A DNA stretch of 64,000 nucleotides from Prorocentrum cordatum (taxonomy: Eukaryota; Sar; Dinophyceae; Prorocentrales; Prorocentraceae): positions 429,210 through 493,209 of the forward strand of contig CAUYUJ010000348.1 in the NCBI GenBank assembly GCA_963575745.1, written 5' to 3'. Positions 21,151-33,060 of the stretch are shown here, piece by piece (the stretch's first letter is position 1; each line of letters begins with the position of its first letter). The notes below the pieces were generated by a model. It saw nothing but the letters and a program-made list of their open reading frames with translations. It was not told the origin of the DNA and made no database searches. A program made the position numbers and the translations under genes.

Positions 21151-22380
21151 TGCAGAGCTCACGGCAAACTCTTGTTGAGTCCGCGGGCGCCAAGTGGTCC
21201 AAGACAGTCAGGCGCCAGTCAGCAAGCGGCGGGGTGCACCGGGGCGAAGTGAGGCACGAAGGCGAAGAGGCAACGAGAGCGAGAGATCACGACAGACGGT
21301 TGTTTACTGTTTCCAGTCCCTGGCGCCCTCATCGGGCCCTGCCGGTGCCGGGGAAACCTCTGGGGGTCGACGCCATGTACACCACGCACCTTACACCGCA
21401 CACAACATATCTCGCATCAAATGACTGACGCAACATTATTAACATAATTTAATTCCATTGCAACGCTTGCATAACCTAGCTTACAACACATAGCTCAGAC
21501 CACATAGCCTTCACCGCAAAGCATTCACGTCCACGGTGCGATAACTCACTGTTTGGGGTCCACGCTGGCTAACAGAAAGATGCACAAACTGCCTGAAATG
21601 GGAGGCGGCATAGAAGCAGCTCGCCAGGAACGCATGTAGGCGGATGCGTTGATACTTGCGGGCAAGAATAAGCGTCTACTAAACAAACCAAACAAGCAGA
21701 ACATGTAGACACCCCCCGCAGGCGGGTAAGAATGAGGGAGCGCGTGGGCTGCCTTGCCAGAGCTGTGGGGCTCGAGCGCCAATGAACAGAAGCCCGCCGT
21801 GGGCGTCGAGCTGTTGTTCGAAGCGGTCAGCCCGCCGAATGCGCCGATCGTTCTGCAGAGCGATGTTGGCGGCGTCGGCGGGTGGCGAGGTTGCGACGGC
21901 CAATGCCACGAAGCCCACCGAGGGGGCGATGTCCCTCGCAGGGCAAGCAGCCAGCCGCAGGCGGCAAGTTGTTTCAGTCTGGCGCGAGCGAATCGCGAGT
22001 GTGGGTCGCGAGTCGCTCGCGAGTGGGTCGCGGGGAAGTCGCGGGTGGGTCGCGTGAGGCTGGGTTGGTCGCGGGTGGGCGGCGGGTGGCACCGAGCACC
22101 CAGGAACGGTGTAAGACCGCTTGCCCCCCTCACTTTAATCTATGAGATCATACAGGGAGTCACTCATGTTGTAGATTGGAAGCAGTACTTCTCTGCTCGC
22201 ACGTGGACGCGCAGAGCTCAAGGTCCTACAACGAGGACGAGGAAAACGACAGCGACGACAACAACCACTACACACTCCAGCTCAAGAACGTTCCCCAGAA
22301 CCCCTGCCGGGGTCCGTCCTGGCCTGTGCCTCGCGCTGCGCCAAACTGTGGCGCCAAGAGCCTCCAGGAACGCCTGGAGA
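21151..22380. other. Unassigned stretch, partly AT-rich
   Basis: 21400-21560 is AT-richer than average. 21990-22080 holds short GAGTGGGTCGCG-type repeats. No domain was recognised in any frame. Confidence 0.4.
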
Positions 22381-22836
22381 GGCCTCGCAGACGAGGTCGT
22401 CGACGTCGTCGTCGGCGGCAGCAAACGAATGATTGCAGCGTCGGCCTCGGCCTCGGCGTCGTCGTCGTCGGCGTCGTGGCCGTCGTCGTCGTCGTCGTGG
22501 TCGTCGTGGTCGTCGCCGTGATCGTCGCAATCGTGGCCGTCGTGGTCGGCGTCGTGGTCGTTGTGATCGTCGTCGTCATGGGCGGCGGCGGCGTCGGCGG
22601 CGGCGTCGGCGCCAACGTCGACGTCGGCGTGGGCGGCGGGGGCGGCGGCGAGCGAGCGACGGCGGCGGCGGCGGCAGGCGCACGCGCGCCAGCGGCCTCG
22701 CAGCCCGGCGCCTGGCCGCCGTCCGCGGCGCGCCGCGCTGCCCAGCGGCCGCCTCGGCGGGGCGCCGCGCGGCGCAGCGCGCCCGCCGCGGAGGCCGCCG
22801 CCGCCGCCGCCGCGGCCGCCACCGCCGCCGCCGACA

Positions 22837-22918
<82 letters not shown>

Positions 22919-22985
22919 CGTCGTCGGCGGCGGCGTCGTCAGCGTCAGCGTCAGCGTCAGCGTCGTTGGCCTCGTCCTCCTCGTC
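22381..22985. repeat. GTC/GCC cryptic simple repeat, about 600 bp
   Basis: Long GTC runs broken by a GCC-rich middle (22580-22830). All frames give homopolymeric peptides. Confidence 0.9.
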
Positions 22986-23919
22986 CTCGTCCATCCTCCA
23001 TGCTCGTCCTCCTCGAGGGACCCCTCCGGCCACAGGGCTCCAGATCCTCGGAGGCCACCGGAAGACCTCGAAGCCACCGCAGAAGCCTACACGCCAAGCA
23101 GCCTGGCTCCGTTCCTGAGGGCGACGAACGGGGCACACGCTGACATGGATCTGGGACCTTACCACAACAGGAGGCCAGTGCCACCTGCTTTGGCGACGGC
23201 GCGCGCCAGTCGCCCCGAAACGGGACCCGTCGCTGGAATCCGCGCGCCTTCCCTGAGATCCGACGCTGCGAAAACAGGGCGTCACCGCGAAACAACACGG
23301 CCCGAGCCCCGGAGCCCGTCTTCCTGCTGCACTCTTCGAGCGGCGTCGACTCGTGATGGCACCAGGGCTCGAAGCCGGGCGAACAAACGGCCGGCGCGAC
23401 AAAACTGCGGCGCCGGGATCTTGCGCTTCCTCCGACGGAGGCAGCGCCAAGGCCGAAGGGTCCGTCGCGGTCGCAGCGTTGGCTTCCCCGGCGCGCTCCA
23501 CGGCGTCGGACCTCGCCCTCACCCTCCATCAGATCAGCAGAGAAGGAGCGAGGTCGGTCGGGCGGTCGGACGCAGGCTGAGGGCGCTCGGTCGTGCTCAG
23601 TCGTCTCTGCGTGTGCAGACTGTCCATGGAGTGTGCGCACAAGCTCAGAGGAGCTGGGAGACCAGGGGCCGACCTGTCCTCAGGCCACAGGAGGGTGAGG
23701 GAGGAGGGAAGTTTTGTTTTGTTTCCTCCCTCCACTGCTGCAAACGACTGCCATCAGTGCCCAACTGACCAGCAGATCCGGAAGATCGCCCAGGTGAGCC
23801 TACCCAGGGGTGAACAACTGGCCGAGCAGCACGGCGTGGGAGCGCGGACGCAGAAGCTGCGTGGACATCCCCAATTGGCCTCCTCAGCCGAAAAGCAATC
23901 GTCACACACAGACGCCGGG
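22986..23919. other. Unassigned stretch
   Basis: GC-rich and open in several frames, with no family recognised. Confidence 0.4.
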
Positions 23920-24112
23920 GGGGTGAGGGAGGAGGGAGGAGAGGGAGGAGGGAGGACGGAGGAGGAGGAAGTGAGGAGGAGGAGGAGGAGGAGGAGGAGG
24001 AGGAGGAGGAGGAGGAGGAGGGGAGGAGGGGGAGGGAGAGGAGGAGGAGGAGGGGAAGGAGGAGGAGGAGAGGAGGAGGAGGAGGAGGAGTGAGGAGGAG
24101 AGGATGCTGACG
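23920..24112. repeat. GGA tract
   Basis: Purine-only plus strand. 24113-24270 after it is unassigned. Confidence 0.9.
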
Positions 24113-24270
24113 AGGATGGCCTGGCCGCCGCCTCGCTCGCCCCCTGGCCCTGCCTTCCCGCTGCCTTCGGCGCCCACGGCATCGGACATCGCCTCTCTCC
24201 CCCCCTCCCCCCGCGACCACTCCTCGTCATCGGGTTCTGTCAGTTCGGTGGTTCTCTCTGCCTCTCTGTC

Positions 24271-24279
24271 GTTTTTTTT

Positions 24280-24318
<39 letters not shown>

Positions 24319-24390
24319 ATATATATATATATATCACTCTCCCGCGCTGTCTCTCTCTCTCTCTCTCTCCCCTCTCTCTCTCGCCTCTCT
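24271..24390. repeat. T run, CT and TA microsatellites
   Basis: T12, (CT)n, (TA)n and (CT)n in succession. Confidence 0.9.
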
Positions 24391-24488
24391 CTCTGCCACG
24401 TCTCGACGGTGCCTCCTGCTCCTGCTCCTGCTCCTTCCCAGTTCTCTTTCCCCTCCCTGCCCCTTCTCATCCTCACCCTCCCTCCCCA

Positions 24489-24898
24489 TGCCATCGTCAT
24501 AGACATCGTCATCTGCATCACCATCGTCATAAGCATGACCACATGACCACCATCGTCAGAACCATAATCGTCATAACCCTCCTCCTCATCATCCTCCTCA
24601 TATCATCATCAGCACAATCAGTATCATCAGCATCATCAGCATGTCATCATCATGGTCATCGTCATGCTGGTAATCAGCATCATCATCACAATCACAATCA
24701 CCATCACCATCACCATCATAACCCTCAACATCATCATCGCCATCAGCACCAGCAACACCATCGTCGTCAGCATCAACATCATCACCATGAAGGGGGGTAT
24801 CCTCCTCCTCCTCCTCGTCCTCCTCCTCTTCCACCTCTTGCTGCTCATCTTGCTCCTTCTGCTCGTCCTCCTACTCATCATTCATCATCACCGTCAAT

Positions 24899-24971
<73 letters not shown>

Positions 24972-25120
24972 CCAGCAAGCATCATCATCGTCAGCATCAT
25001 CATCATCATCATCATCAACGTCAGCGTCAGCAGCGTCATCAATACCATCACCATCACCATCACCATCACCATCACCATCAGCATCAGTATCATCATCATC
25101 GCCATCACCATCACCATCAC

Positions 25121-25176
<56 letters not shown>

Positions 25177-25190
25177 GCAAGATCAGTCTT
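24489..25190. repeat. ATC/CATCAC repeat block, about 700 bp
   Basis: Long ATC runs with CACCATCAC variants and a TCC insert at 24800-24870. Frames give poly-His, poly-Ile or poly-Ser. Confidence 0.92.
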
Positions 25191-25354
25191 ATGATGCGTA
25201 GCAATACTATCATTATCGGCACGCATGACGAATTTACTAGTAATCATACTGTTAATCGTATTACCAGTACCACTTTATTATCCGTAGTGTTATGTATACC
25301 ATTATGACTAGTGGTAATTAGCTTGAGGAGTACTACCATTAGTATCATAAGTAT

Positions 25355-25910
25355 CCTCGTCTTCCTCCTCCTCCTCCTCCTCCTCCTCCTCCTCCTCTTC
25401 CAACTCATCATTGCTTCATCCTTCTCTCGTCGTCGTGGTCACTCCTCCTCCCCCTCCTCGTCCTGCTCCTCCTCCTCCTCTTCCTCCTCCTCCTCCCCCT
25501 CCACGTCCTCACTCCTCCTCTTCCTTCCCCTCATCATCCTCATCCTCCGCATCCCGTCATTATTCTCCTCCTCCTCCTCCTCCTCCTCCTCCTCCTTCTC
25601 CCCCCCCTCCTCCTCTTCCTCCTCGTTTTCTGGGAATGCGCGCGGCGACGCGGGCGGGGGGCGCGGGGGTGGAGAGGAAACGGAAGGAGCTGGAGGAGGA
25701 GGACGACGAGGAGGATGAGGCGGAGGAGGACGAGGAGGAGGGGAGGAGGAGAGGAGGAGATGAGGAGAGGAGATGAGGAGAGGAGTGAGGAGGAGGAGTG
25801 GGGAGGAGGAGGAGGAGGAGGAGGAGGAGGAGGAGGTGGAGGTGGAAGAGAAGGAGGTGGAGGTGGAGGCTTGGAGGGCAGAGGAGGAGGAGGAAGAAAA
25901 AGAGGAGGCT
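25355..25910. repeat. TCC block then GGA block (inverted pair)
   Basis: 25355-25625 is TCC-rich and 25680-25910 is GGA-rich. The pair could fold on itself. Confidence 0.88.
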
Positions 25911-26330
25911 GAGGGATGGGGCGAGATGGATGGCGGGTGAGATAGCGGGATCAGGGAGCGGAAAGGGCGAGATGGAGGGATGGGGCAGTGCGAGGTGGAC
26001 GGCGGGAGGGTGTGAGCTGGAGGAGGGGCAGGGCGAGATGGAGGGAGGGGCGGGATGGATTCTAGGAATGGGGGGGGGCGAGGTAGAGGGAGAGAGCGAG
26101 AGGGCGAGATCGCGAAGCGAGGTGGACGTGAGTGGTTTAGAGAGCCCGCTCTGTTCTCAACCCCCCTTCTTCCCTATCGGGGAGGGGTTTACCCCTCCCC
26201 CTACCCCCTCCCCCTGGGCCTGGAGAGGGCGCCCCGCGGGTGGTTGGAGGGGTCTTTTTCGACTCCTGGGAGGGCTAAAAAACGACACCCCTCACGAGGA
26301 TTCTGGCCCCGACGGGGGGAGGCAGAAAAA
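25911..26330. repeat. Degenerate GATGGAGGG repeats and unassigned sequence
   Basis: 25915-26060 holds GGGCGAGATGGA(G/T)GG units. 26070-26130 is almost identical to 27110-27170 (GGGGCGAGGTAGAGGGAGAG onward), a direct repeat 1.04 kb apart. Confidence 0.6.
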
Positions 26331-26520
26331 TGCTCCCTCTTCTTTGAAGCCAGAATCATTGATTTTACTACGGTTTTGGCCCCATGTTGGCCTTCTGAGG
26401 GGGCATCGCTAATTAAAGCTCCCCTCTTCTTTCAAGCCAGCATCATTGATTTTACGAAGGTTGTGGCCCCATTTTGGCCTTCGGAGGGGGCAGCGCTAAT
26501 TAAAGCTCCCCTCTTCTTTG
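26331..26520. repeat. Tandem repeat, about 97-bp period
   Basis: About two copies of a unit with CTCCCCTCTTCTTT, AGCATCATTGATTTTAC and GGCCCCATTTTGGCC. Confidence 0.85.
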
Positions 26521-26690
26521 ATCGATTTCCTCCAAGATGGCCCCAAGAAGCGCCCAGGAGGCACCAAGAGGCCCCAAGATGGCCCCAAGAGGCCCCCAGG
26601 AGGCCCCCAAGAGGATCCCAAACGGCCCAAAGAGGCCCCCCCGAGGCACCCAAGACGCCGAAAAGCCCATCAGGACGACCCTCTACTCGC
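26521..26690 (+). repeat. CCAAGAGGCCCC repeat, copy 1 (family 10)
   Basis: Degenerate short units (CCCAAGAGG). The reverse complement of the same region, starting TCGATTTCCTCCAAGATGGC here, occurs at 41520-41750. A further GGGCCTCTTGGGG block at 42290-42590 belongs to the same type. Confidence 0.75.
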
Positions 26691-26699
26691 CTGGGCGTC

Positions 26700-26915
26700 G
26701 TTTCTGGACGGGCAGGAGGAGGGGCCCGAACGACTCACACCAGGACGAGGGGCCCGAACAACTCACACCACGAGAAGCCCGAACGACTCACACCAGGACG
26801 AAGAGCCCGAACGACTCACACCACGAAGAGCCCGAACGACTCACACCAGGAAGAAGGGCCCGAACGACTCACACCAGGACGAGAAGCCCGAACGACTCAA
26901 ACCACGAGGAGCGCT
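26700..26915. repeat. Minisatellite CCCGAACGACTCACACCA
   Basis: About eight units of 24-36 bp centred on GAACGACTCACACCA. Confidence 0.88.
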
Positions 26916-27390
26916 TTCTCTCCCTCCTCCTCCGCCTCGTCCTTCTCCCGCTCCCACCACAAAGAGGATGTACAAGGAGGCGGGAGGAAGGGGGAACAGG
27001 GGAGATATGCGGGGGCAGGCGGAAACACGCCTGAAAAACACGACTGTCGGCATGCTTCGCTAGAGTTGCTGTTTTGAGATGGGCTGGTGGGGATACGCGA
27101 AGCGTGAAGAATGGGGGGGGGCGAGGTAGAGGGAGAGAGCGAGAGGGCGAGACCGCGAAGCGAGGTGGATCGAATCGGGCTCAGTCGGCACAAAGTCGAG
27201 GTCAGCTCGGGTCGGCTGCGCCCAGATGCACCGCGCCGCATCGGGTCGTCAGAATATATCGGAACCGAGTCGGGGCGAACAGCCGGAACTGATGTTGGAT
27301 CACAAGACCGGAGTGGACCATGCAAGGGCGAGATGGAGGAGGAAGAGGGCGAGATGGGGAAGGGGGAGAGGGCGAGGTGGAGGAGGGAGC
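26916..27390. other. Unassigned stretch with a family 10 boundary
   Basis: 27078-27102 (GATGGGCTGGTGG, then GATACGCGAAGCG) is the reverse complement of 41292-41316, so the two family 10 regions share an outer end as well as their CCAAGAGG core. Confidence 0.5.
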
Positions 27391-27580
27391 CCAAACCTCC
27401 GACGTTCAAATTCGGAATCTGGCCCTGGGGAGGCCTGGACCGTCTCCCAGGGACCCTCTTACTCACAACGTGGTCTCCGGAGGTTTTCCCTGGGACCAGC
27501 AGCTTTTCCTCCTGAGCCGTTCTCTGATGGTCATGGGGCCTCGCAAGGGCCCCCCGACGGCCCAACATTCACGATAATCT
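27391..27580 (+). mobile_element. Degenerate family 1 relic
   Basis: Starts CCCAAACCTCCGACGTTC and keeps the CTGGGACCAG...CTGAGCCGTTCTCTGATGGTC body. A second end fragment lies at 27750-27810 (GAGGGGGAGTCTGGG). Confidence 0.5.
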
Positions 27581-28114
27581 GCCGCCGCGCAGGGAGAGGA
27601 GGTCGGGGTACGTCGGCTTTCGGGTCATAACTCGGGCCTCCCGCGTACGCTCGGGACGATCCCAGCACCCCCAGAACGCCCCTGGCGAGGCGCGGCTGCT
27701 GGCAGGCATCCCGAAGCGAGGGAACCTCGCAGAACCAACGAGGATATCTTCAGAAAACATGCTCGAAGACTTCCGCCGTGATCCTTTCCGCGGCGAGGGG
27801 GAGTCTGGGTCCGGGGGTCGAACCTGGCCCCCCGACCCGTCCACGAGGGCGCTCTGGCCAGAGCCTCGAAGGGAACCCTGCCGTGGCCACGGGGGCCTCC
27901 GAGCAGGTCCTGCGGCCCCTCGAAGACCTTGTGATCCTCGAACCGCGATGCCTGACCTCCGACGACTTGTTTGCTTGTCCTCCCCCAGGGGCCTGGCTTC
28001 GTCTCGGGCCCGCGTTCTTGAGGGCCCCGACGCCGGAGAAACGGCCGCCGCGGGCCGAAGCCCCTGGACAAAAAAAAAACGCGGCTGGAACATCGGATCG
28101 TCCGAGATCTGGGC

Positions 28115-28315
28115 CCCCAGCGCGTCCTCCTCTCCTCTCCTCCTCCCTCCTCCTCCCCCTCCTCCTCTCCTCCTTTCCCCCTCCTCCTCCTCCTCCTCTT
28201 CTCTCCTCCTCCCTCCTCCTCCTCCTCTTCCTCCTCCTCCTCCTCCTCCTCCTCCTCCTCCTTCCCCTCTTCACCTCCTCCTCCTCTTCCCTCCCCCTCC
28301 TCCACTTCCTTTGTC
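28115..28315. repeat. TCC tract
   Basis: Pyrimidine-only plus strand of about 200 bp. Confidence 0.9.
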
Positions 28316-28737
28316 TTGGGCAGGCCATGGGGGCACGCAGGCCGGGGATGTCAGCGTGGCGGCTACCAGGCTACCAGCCAGAGCAGCCGCAAAACGAAAG
28401 CAGGCCAGCACCCTCGTAGCGGAAGCGTCGTCAGAAGCGGGCACACCAACCCACCTCCACCCGATTCCAGTGTCCACCTCGGAACCGCCAGTCTCTGCGG
28501 GGATCGAGGCCCGAAAGGCCACAGCGACCTCGTGGCCAGACCTCGAAGCGCCCGGCCAGAGGTCCACGGTGCAGGCGCAGGCGAGTGGGCCCAGGTTTCG
28601 GGCTTGTTTTTTCCCCCCCTGCGCACAAACCAAGTTCCTCGACTCGCAGACGCGGCCGAGGACAGCGGGGGGTCGAGGCCTCGGTGGAGGCCTCTCGCAA
28701 GTGGAGTGTCGAGCGCTCGGCCCAGCGCTCGGGCCTT
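28316..28737. other. Unassigned stretch
   Basis: GC-rich, with no family or exon recognised. Confidence 0.4.
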
Positions 28738-28796
28738 CCTCCTCCTCCTCCTCCTCCTCCTCCTCCTCCTCCTCCTCCTCCTCCTCCTCCTCCTCT
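28738..28796. repeat. (TCC)n microsatellite
   Basis: About 19 almost perfect units. Confidence 0.92.
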
Positions 28797-29923
28797 GCGA
28801 CACCCCCACGAGGTGCAAAGCGCCGGTGGCACGCGCGGCAGGCCGAACGACCAAGGCCGCGCGCGAGGGCGCGGCTACTCCTCCACAGCCACCCTCCTCT
28901 GATCACCGCCTCGGACGTGCAGTGCACAAGAGAGGGCGAGAGGCATCACGGCCAGGGTCGCCTAGTCGCTCCGTGGGAAGCCGCTCGCCAAGGTCACGCG
29001 CGAGGTGAGCGCGAGAGGCCGAACGGCCAGGGTCGCGCGTGAGGTCACAGGTCCTCCTCCCCCACCTCCTCCTCCATCGGGCGTGCCCTGCAGGAGAGAC
29101 GGCAGAGGGAAACAATTACTGAACACTCCCTTCCCCCCCAAAGGTCAAAGTTGGCACGTGAGGGGGAGACTGCGGTCGAGGTGCAACTCACCAGGCCCAC
29201 CGCCAACATTGAACACTGGGGGGGGGAGGCGTTGACAGATGAATGTGGCATGTGTGTTCGCTATTTTTTCCGAGGCCTGGACGGCGTGAGTCCCTCGCTC
29301 TGGCCAATGCAGCGGGCAAGCAGACGGCCAGGACCTGGCCCGAGAACGGCGGGACACTTGCCACGAGCACGCCGCTGGAGCTTGAACAAGAGCTGAAGGC
29401 ACGCAGGCACAACGGGCGGGATGGAGAAGAAAGTGGTCGAACACATCTACAAGTACACACAGCAAAACTGCACCTTGTTGCGGGGACCAGGGGTGGCAAT
29501 CATAATGAGACTTGGCGCGTCGGTCGGCCTGGGTGGACGGACATCGCCTCACGACCTACGATGGAAGGCGATGGTCGTGCCGACGACGTTGCGTGTGCCA
29601 AGCGTGGCAGCGATCACCATGTTCCACGGCGAGTTGGCTCCCCCCTCCCACTGTGGGAAGGGGGAGCCACCTCCACTGATCCATCCCCCCCCGCAGCCAG
29701 CCCACGAACCGCGGAAGATGGAGCGCACCGGCGGCCCCCACGAGCTGGCGCCTGCTGGACGGCCTGCCGGCCGGCTCCGAGAGACCGGGCCGCCGCGGGC
29801 CAAGGGAGGCGGAGAGGTGCCCGCTCCAAGGGCTGGCAACGGAGCGGTGGTGAAGTCACTTGCCCGGGCGCCCGCCAAGCTGCACGATACAATGCATCAA
29901 GCTCTACAGCTTTGCGTCGTATC
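28797..29923. other. Unassigned stretch
   Basis: No repeat family shared with the window. 28850-29050 contains repeats around GGCCAGGGTCGC and AGGTCACGCGCGAGG. No reliable exon. Confidence 0.4.
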
Positions 29924-29946
29924 GCTCCTCCTCCTCCTCCTCCTCC

Positions 29947-29981
<35 letters not shown>

Positions 29982-30000
29982 CACCTCCTCCTCCTCCTAT
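29924..30000. repeat. TCC tract
   Basis: About 25 TCC/TTC units. Confidence 0.9.
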
Positions 30001-30020
30001 GAACCTTCGCTCCACATCCT

Positions 30021-30099
30021 CCGTGGTCATGAGACGGCTGCCGCTTTAGTGCGACGCGGCATGAAGGGCAACTGCCTTACGCCCGCTGAGCTACACGGC
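30021..30099 (-). other. tRNA-like sequence (A-box only)
   Basis: On the minus strand a stretch reads CCGTG-TAGCTCAGCGGGC and ends CACGG, so CCGTG and CACGG could pair as an acceptor stem. TAGCTCAGCGGGC fits the tRNA A-box. No convincing B-box or D-stem partner is seen, so it may be a tRNA-derived SINE head, a decayed tRNA or chance. Confidence 0.2.
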
Positions 30100-30129
30100 G
30101 CACGAAATAAGTTTTGCTGTGCCGCTCGT

Positions 30130-30240
30130 CCACCTCAAGCCTCCTCCTCAAGCCTCCTCCTCAAGCCTCCTCCTCAAGCCTCCTCTCCTCAAGCCTCCTC
30201 CTCCTCCTCCTCCTTCTCCTTCTGTTCTTCCTCCTCTAGT
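30130..30240. repeat. CAAGCCTCCTC minisatellite
   Basis: Repeats of TCAAGCCTCCTCC. The complement recurs at 30890-30930 and 58428-58470. Confidence 0.85.
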
Positions 30241-30532
30241 CTCCTATGACATCCCCTGGGGCAGGCCGAGCTGCGACTGACTGAATAGCGGGTAGTCGGA
30301 GTCGAGGTGCAAGGACAGGAGCTCCTCCACCTCTACTCCTCCACGACTGCCTCCTATCAAACCTCCGGGGGCATGCCGCACTGCTCGACGCTCGGCAGTG
30401 ATGAGGAACATCTGCAATTGCTGCGCGATGGTAGCAGTCGCGTGCCCGATAAGGGGGCAAGCACAACGCTATATAAGGCATCGAATGCGGGCTCGCTCGT
30501 GCAGCACTCGGCAGCTTCTCTAAAGTACCCTC
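30241..30532. other. Unassigned stretch
   Basis: Nothing recognised. Confidence 0.4.
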
Positions 30533-31275
30533 GAGGAGGAGGAGGAGGAGGAGGAGGAGGAGGAGGAGGAGGAGGAGGAGGAAGAGGAGGAGGAGGAGGA
30601 GGAGGAGGAGGAGGAAGGAGAGGACGAAGAGAAGCTCGAGGTAGAGGAGCCCGAGGTCGTGGAGGAGGAGGAGGCCGACGAGGGAGGAGAAAAGGAGAAA
30701 GCTTAAGGAGGAGGAGAAAGAGGAGGAGGAGGAGGAGGAGGAGGAGGAGGAGGAGAAGAGGAGGAGGAGAAGGAGAAGCATGAGGAGGACATGGAGGAGG
30801 AGGAGGAGGAGGAGGGAAAACGGAGAGAACGAGAAAGAGAAGAGGAGGAGGAGGAGGAGGAGGAGGAGGAGGAGGAGGAGGGAGGAGGAGGCTTGAGGAG
30901 GAGGCTTGAGGGGAGGTGGAGGAGGCTTGAGGAGGTGGAGGAGGAGGAGGAGGAGGAGGAGGAGGGGAAGGGGGGAGGGGTGGTGGTGGCTTGGGTAAGC
31001 ATTGGGTGGGACCTGAATGAGGAGGAGGAGGAGGAGGAGGCTTCAGGAGGAAGAAGAGAAAGAGAGGAGGAAGAAGAGGAGGAAAGAGGAGGAGGAAGAG
31101 GAGAAGAGGGAGGAGAGGAGGGGGAGGAGGAGGAGGAGGAGGAGAAGGAGGAGGAGGACGAGGAGGACGACGAGGAGGAGGAGAATGCTGAGGAGGGAGA
31201 GGAGGAGGAGGAGGAGGAGGAGGAGGAGGAGGAGGAGAAGGAGGAGAAGGAGGAGCTAGAGGAGGAGGAGGAGCA
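30533..31275. repeat. GGA arrays, about 740 bp
   Basis: Nearly all purine. Contains at 30987-31008 the GGCTTGGGTAAGCATTGGGT segment otherwise found after the GGT array near 4252. Confidence 0.92.
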
Positions 31276-31724
31276 TGTAGAGCATGTGAAAGCCAAACAG
31301 GGGCGTAGACCAATCAAACAAGCTTGTCAAGGAACAGTAAAGTGACCTCGTCTCCGATGACTCGCTGCCCGGAAGAGACGGCATGGCGCGTAGGGTGCCC
31401 GGCCCCAGTATACGGCCAACCCTGCCAAATCGACTAGCATGGGCAACTGAGTTCGTTCCCCAGGGTGAGTGGGCACACGGCCGCATGGGATTTACGGACC
31501 ACAAGGCCACACCTCTCAACCAAATGCGCATTCCCCGTGCCTGGTCCGATAGCCAGTGCTACAGGCGCAGCTAACGCCAGCAGCAAGGCGATAGACCCCA
31601 AAGTGCGTGTGCCGAACAAAAAATGGCCAGTTTCACCTCTCCCTGCAAGATCCTTGACAGTGTACCCTATATGTGGGGGAACGCCATGCACCAGGATACA
31701 GCACACAGCGCCCACGCAGGGCGA
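31276..31724. other. Unassigned stretch
   Basis: Moderate-GC island between purine arrays. No exon with clear borders. Confidence 0.4.
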
Positions 31725-32219
31725 GGAGGAAAAGGAGGAGGCGGAGGAGGAGGAGGAGGAAGCGGAGGAGGAGGAGCAGGAGGAGGAGAGGAGGAGGAGA
31801 AGAAGGAGGAGAAGGAGGAGGAGGAGGATGAGGAGGAGGACGAGGAGGAGGAGAAAGAATGAGGAGGGGGAGGAGGAGGGGGGGGAGGGCCAGGGGGCGG
31901 AGAGGAGGAGGTGAGTGCAGGAAAGGAGGAGGAGGGAGGAGGAGGAGGCGCAGGGGGAGGAGGAGGGGAAGGAGGGGGAGGCGGGGGTGGAGGAGGGGTG
32001 GAGGGGGCGGCGGCGGCGCTGGCGCCGCGGCGCCGCGGGCGAGCGCGGCCGCGGCCAGTGCGGGCGCAGCGCTGGGGCCCTCGTCGGGGGGGGGGAGGCG
32101 GAGGAGGAGGAGGAGGAGGAGGAGGAGGAGGAAGAGGAGGAGCAGGAGGAGGAGGAGGAGGAGGAGGAGGAGGAGTAGGAGGAGGGCGAGTAGGAGGAGT
32201 AGGAGGAGGAGGAGGAGGA
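31725..32219. repeat. GGA arrays with a GCGGCG insert
   Basis: Purine arrays interrupted at 32006-32085 by a GCGGCGGCGGCGC island. The right end enters inverted repeat B. Confidence 0.9.
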
Positions 32220-32559
32220 GGAGGACGAGGACCAGTGGAAACCCAAGAGTCATGAACGAGATTTGAATTCATCCTCCCTCAAAGTTCCCTCTTCTTAGGC
32301 CCATACAACGGTTCATTTCCACTGAAGGAACTGCCTCGTCGGAAGACAGCCGTTTGACGACCCTGAAGCATGCCACAACAGTGTTCCCTGGATTCCAACG
32401 CCACGGATCTTCCTGTCTGTTGCGTCTTGGCGATCTCGAAACGTGCCAGAACACCTTTCCTGGGACTTCAACACCGCGAATCAGCGAACATGTGCTGCGC
32501 TCCCATAATCCTGAATCCTTCCGAAACACCATGTCTGGTTTGCTGCTCATAGGAACCCG

Positions 32560-33060
32560 TGAAACTCTTTCAAATGTTACAGGCGAACGTGCGCGGCGCT
32601 AAAGCGAGCAACACATGTTGAAACAGAAACGCCCTCAATCCGTGAAACCCTTCCAATTTGCAACGGAAATGCGCGGTGCGGAGGCGAGAACAACATTTTG
32701 AAATCGACCCGCCCTCAATCCGCGAAAATCTCGTAACTTTTAGAATTAATGTGCGCGGGGCTAAAGCGAGAACCAACTTTTGAAAACGATTCGCCCTCAA
32801 TCCGTGAAGCTCTTGCAGCGTTTAAGATTAATGTGCGCGGCGGTAAAGCGGCTGTCACATTTTGAAAACGGCCCGCCCTCAATCCGTGAAGCACTTGCAA
32901 ATGTTGGACGGGACTGCGCGCGACGCTAAGGCGAGAGCCACACTTTGAAAACGGCCCGCCCTCCATCTGTGAAGCTCTGTAAAATGTTTAAAATGAATGT
33001 GCCAGGCACTAAGGCTCGAGCCACATGTTGAAAACGACCCGCTCTCCATCTGTGAAATGG
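32560..33060. repeat. 80-83-bp tandem array inside fold-back B
   Basis: Six to seven units, each with GCCCTCAATCCGTGAA, a variable centre, TGCGCG(G)CGCTAAAGCGAG and TTTGAAAACG. Unit starts lie at 32631, 32711, 32793, 32875, 32958 and 33041. Confidence 0.9.

Noticed and set aside
30021-30099. Functional tRNA gene
   Set aside because: Only the A-box and a short terminal pairing are convincing. There is no B-box or standard D and T arms, so it is kept only as a low-confidence tRNA-like feature.
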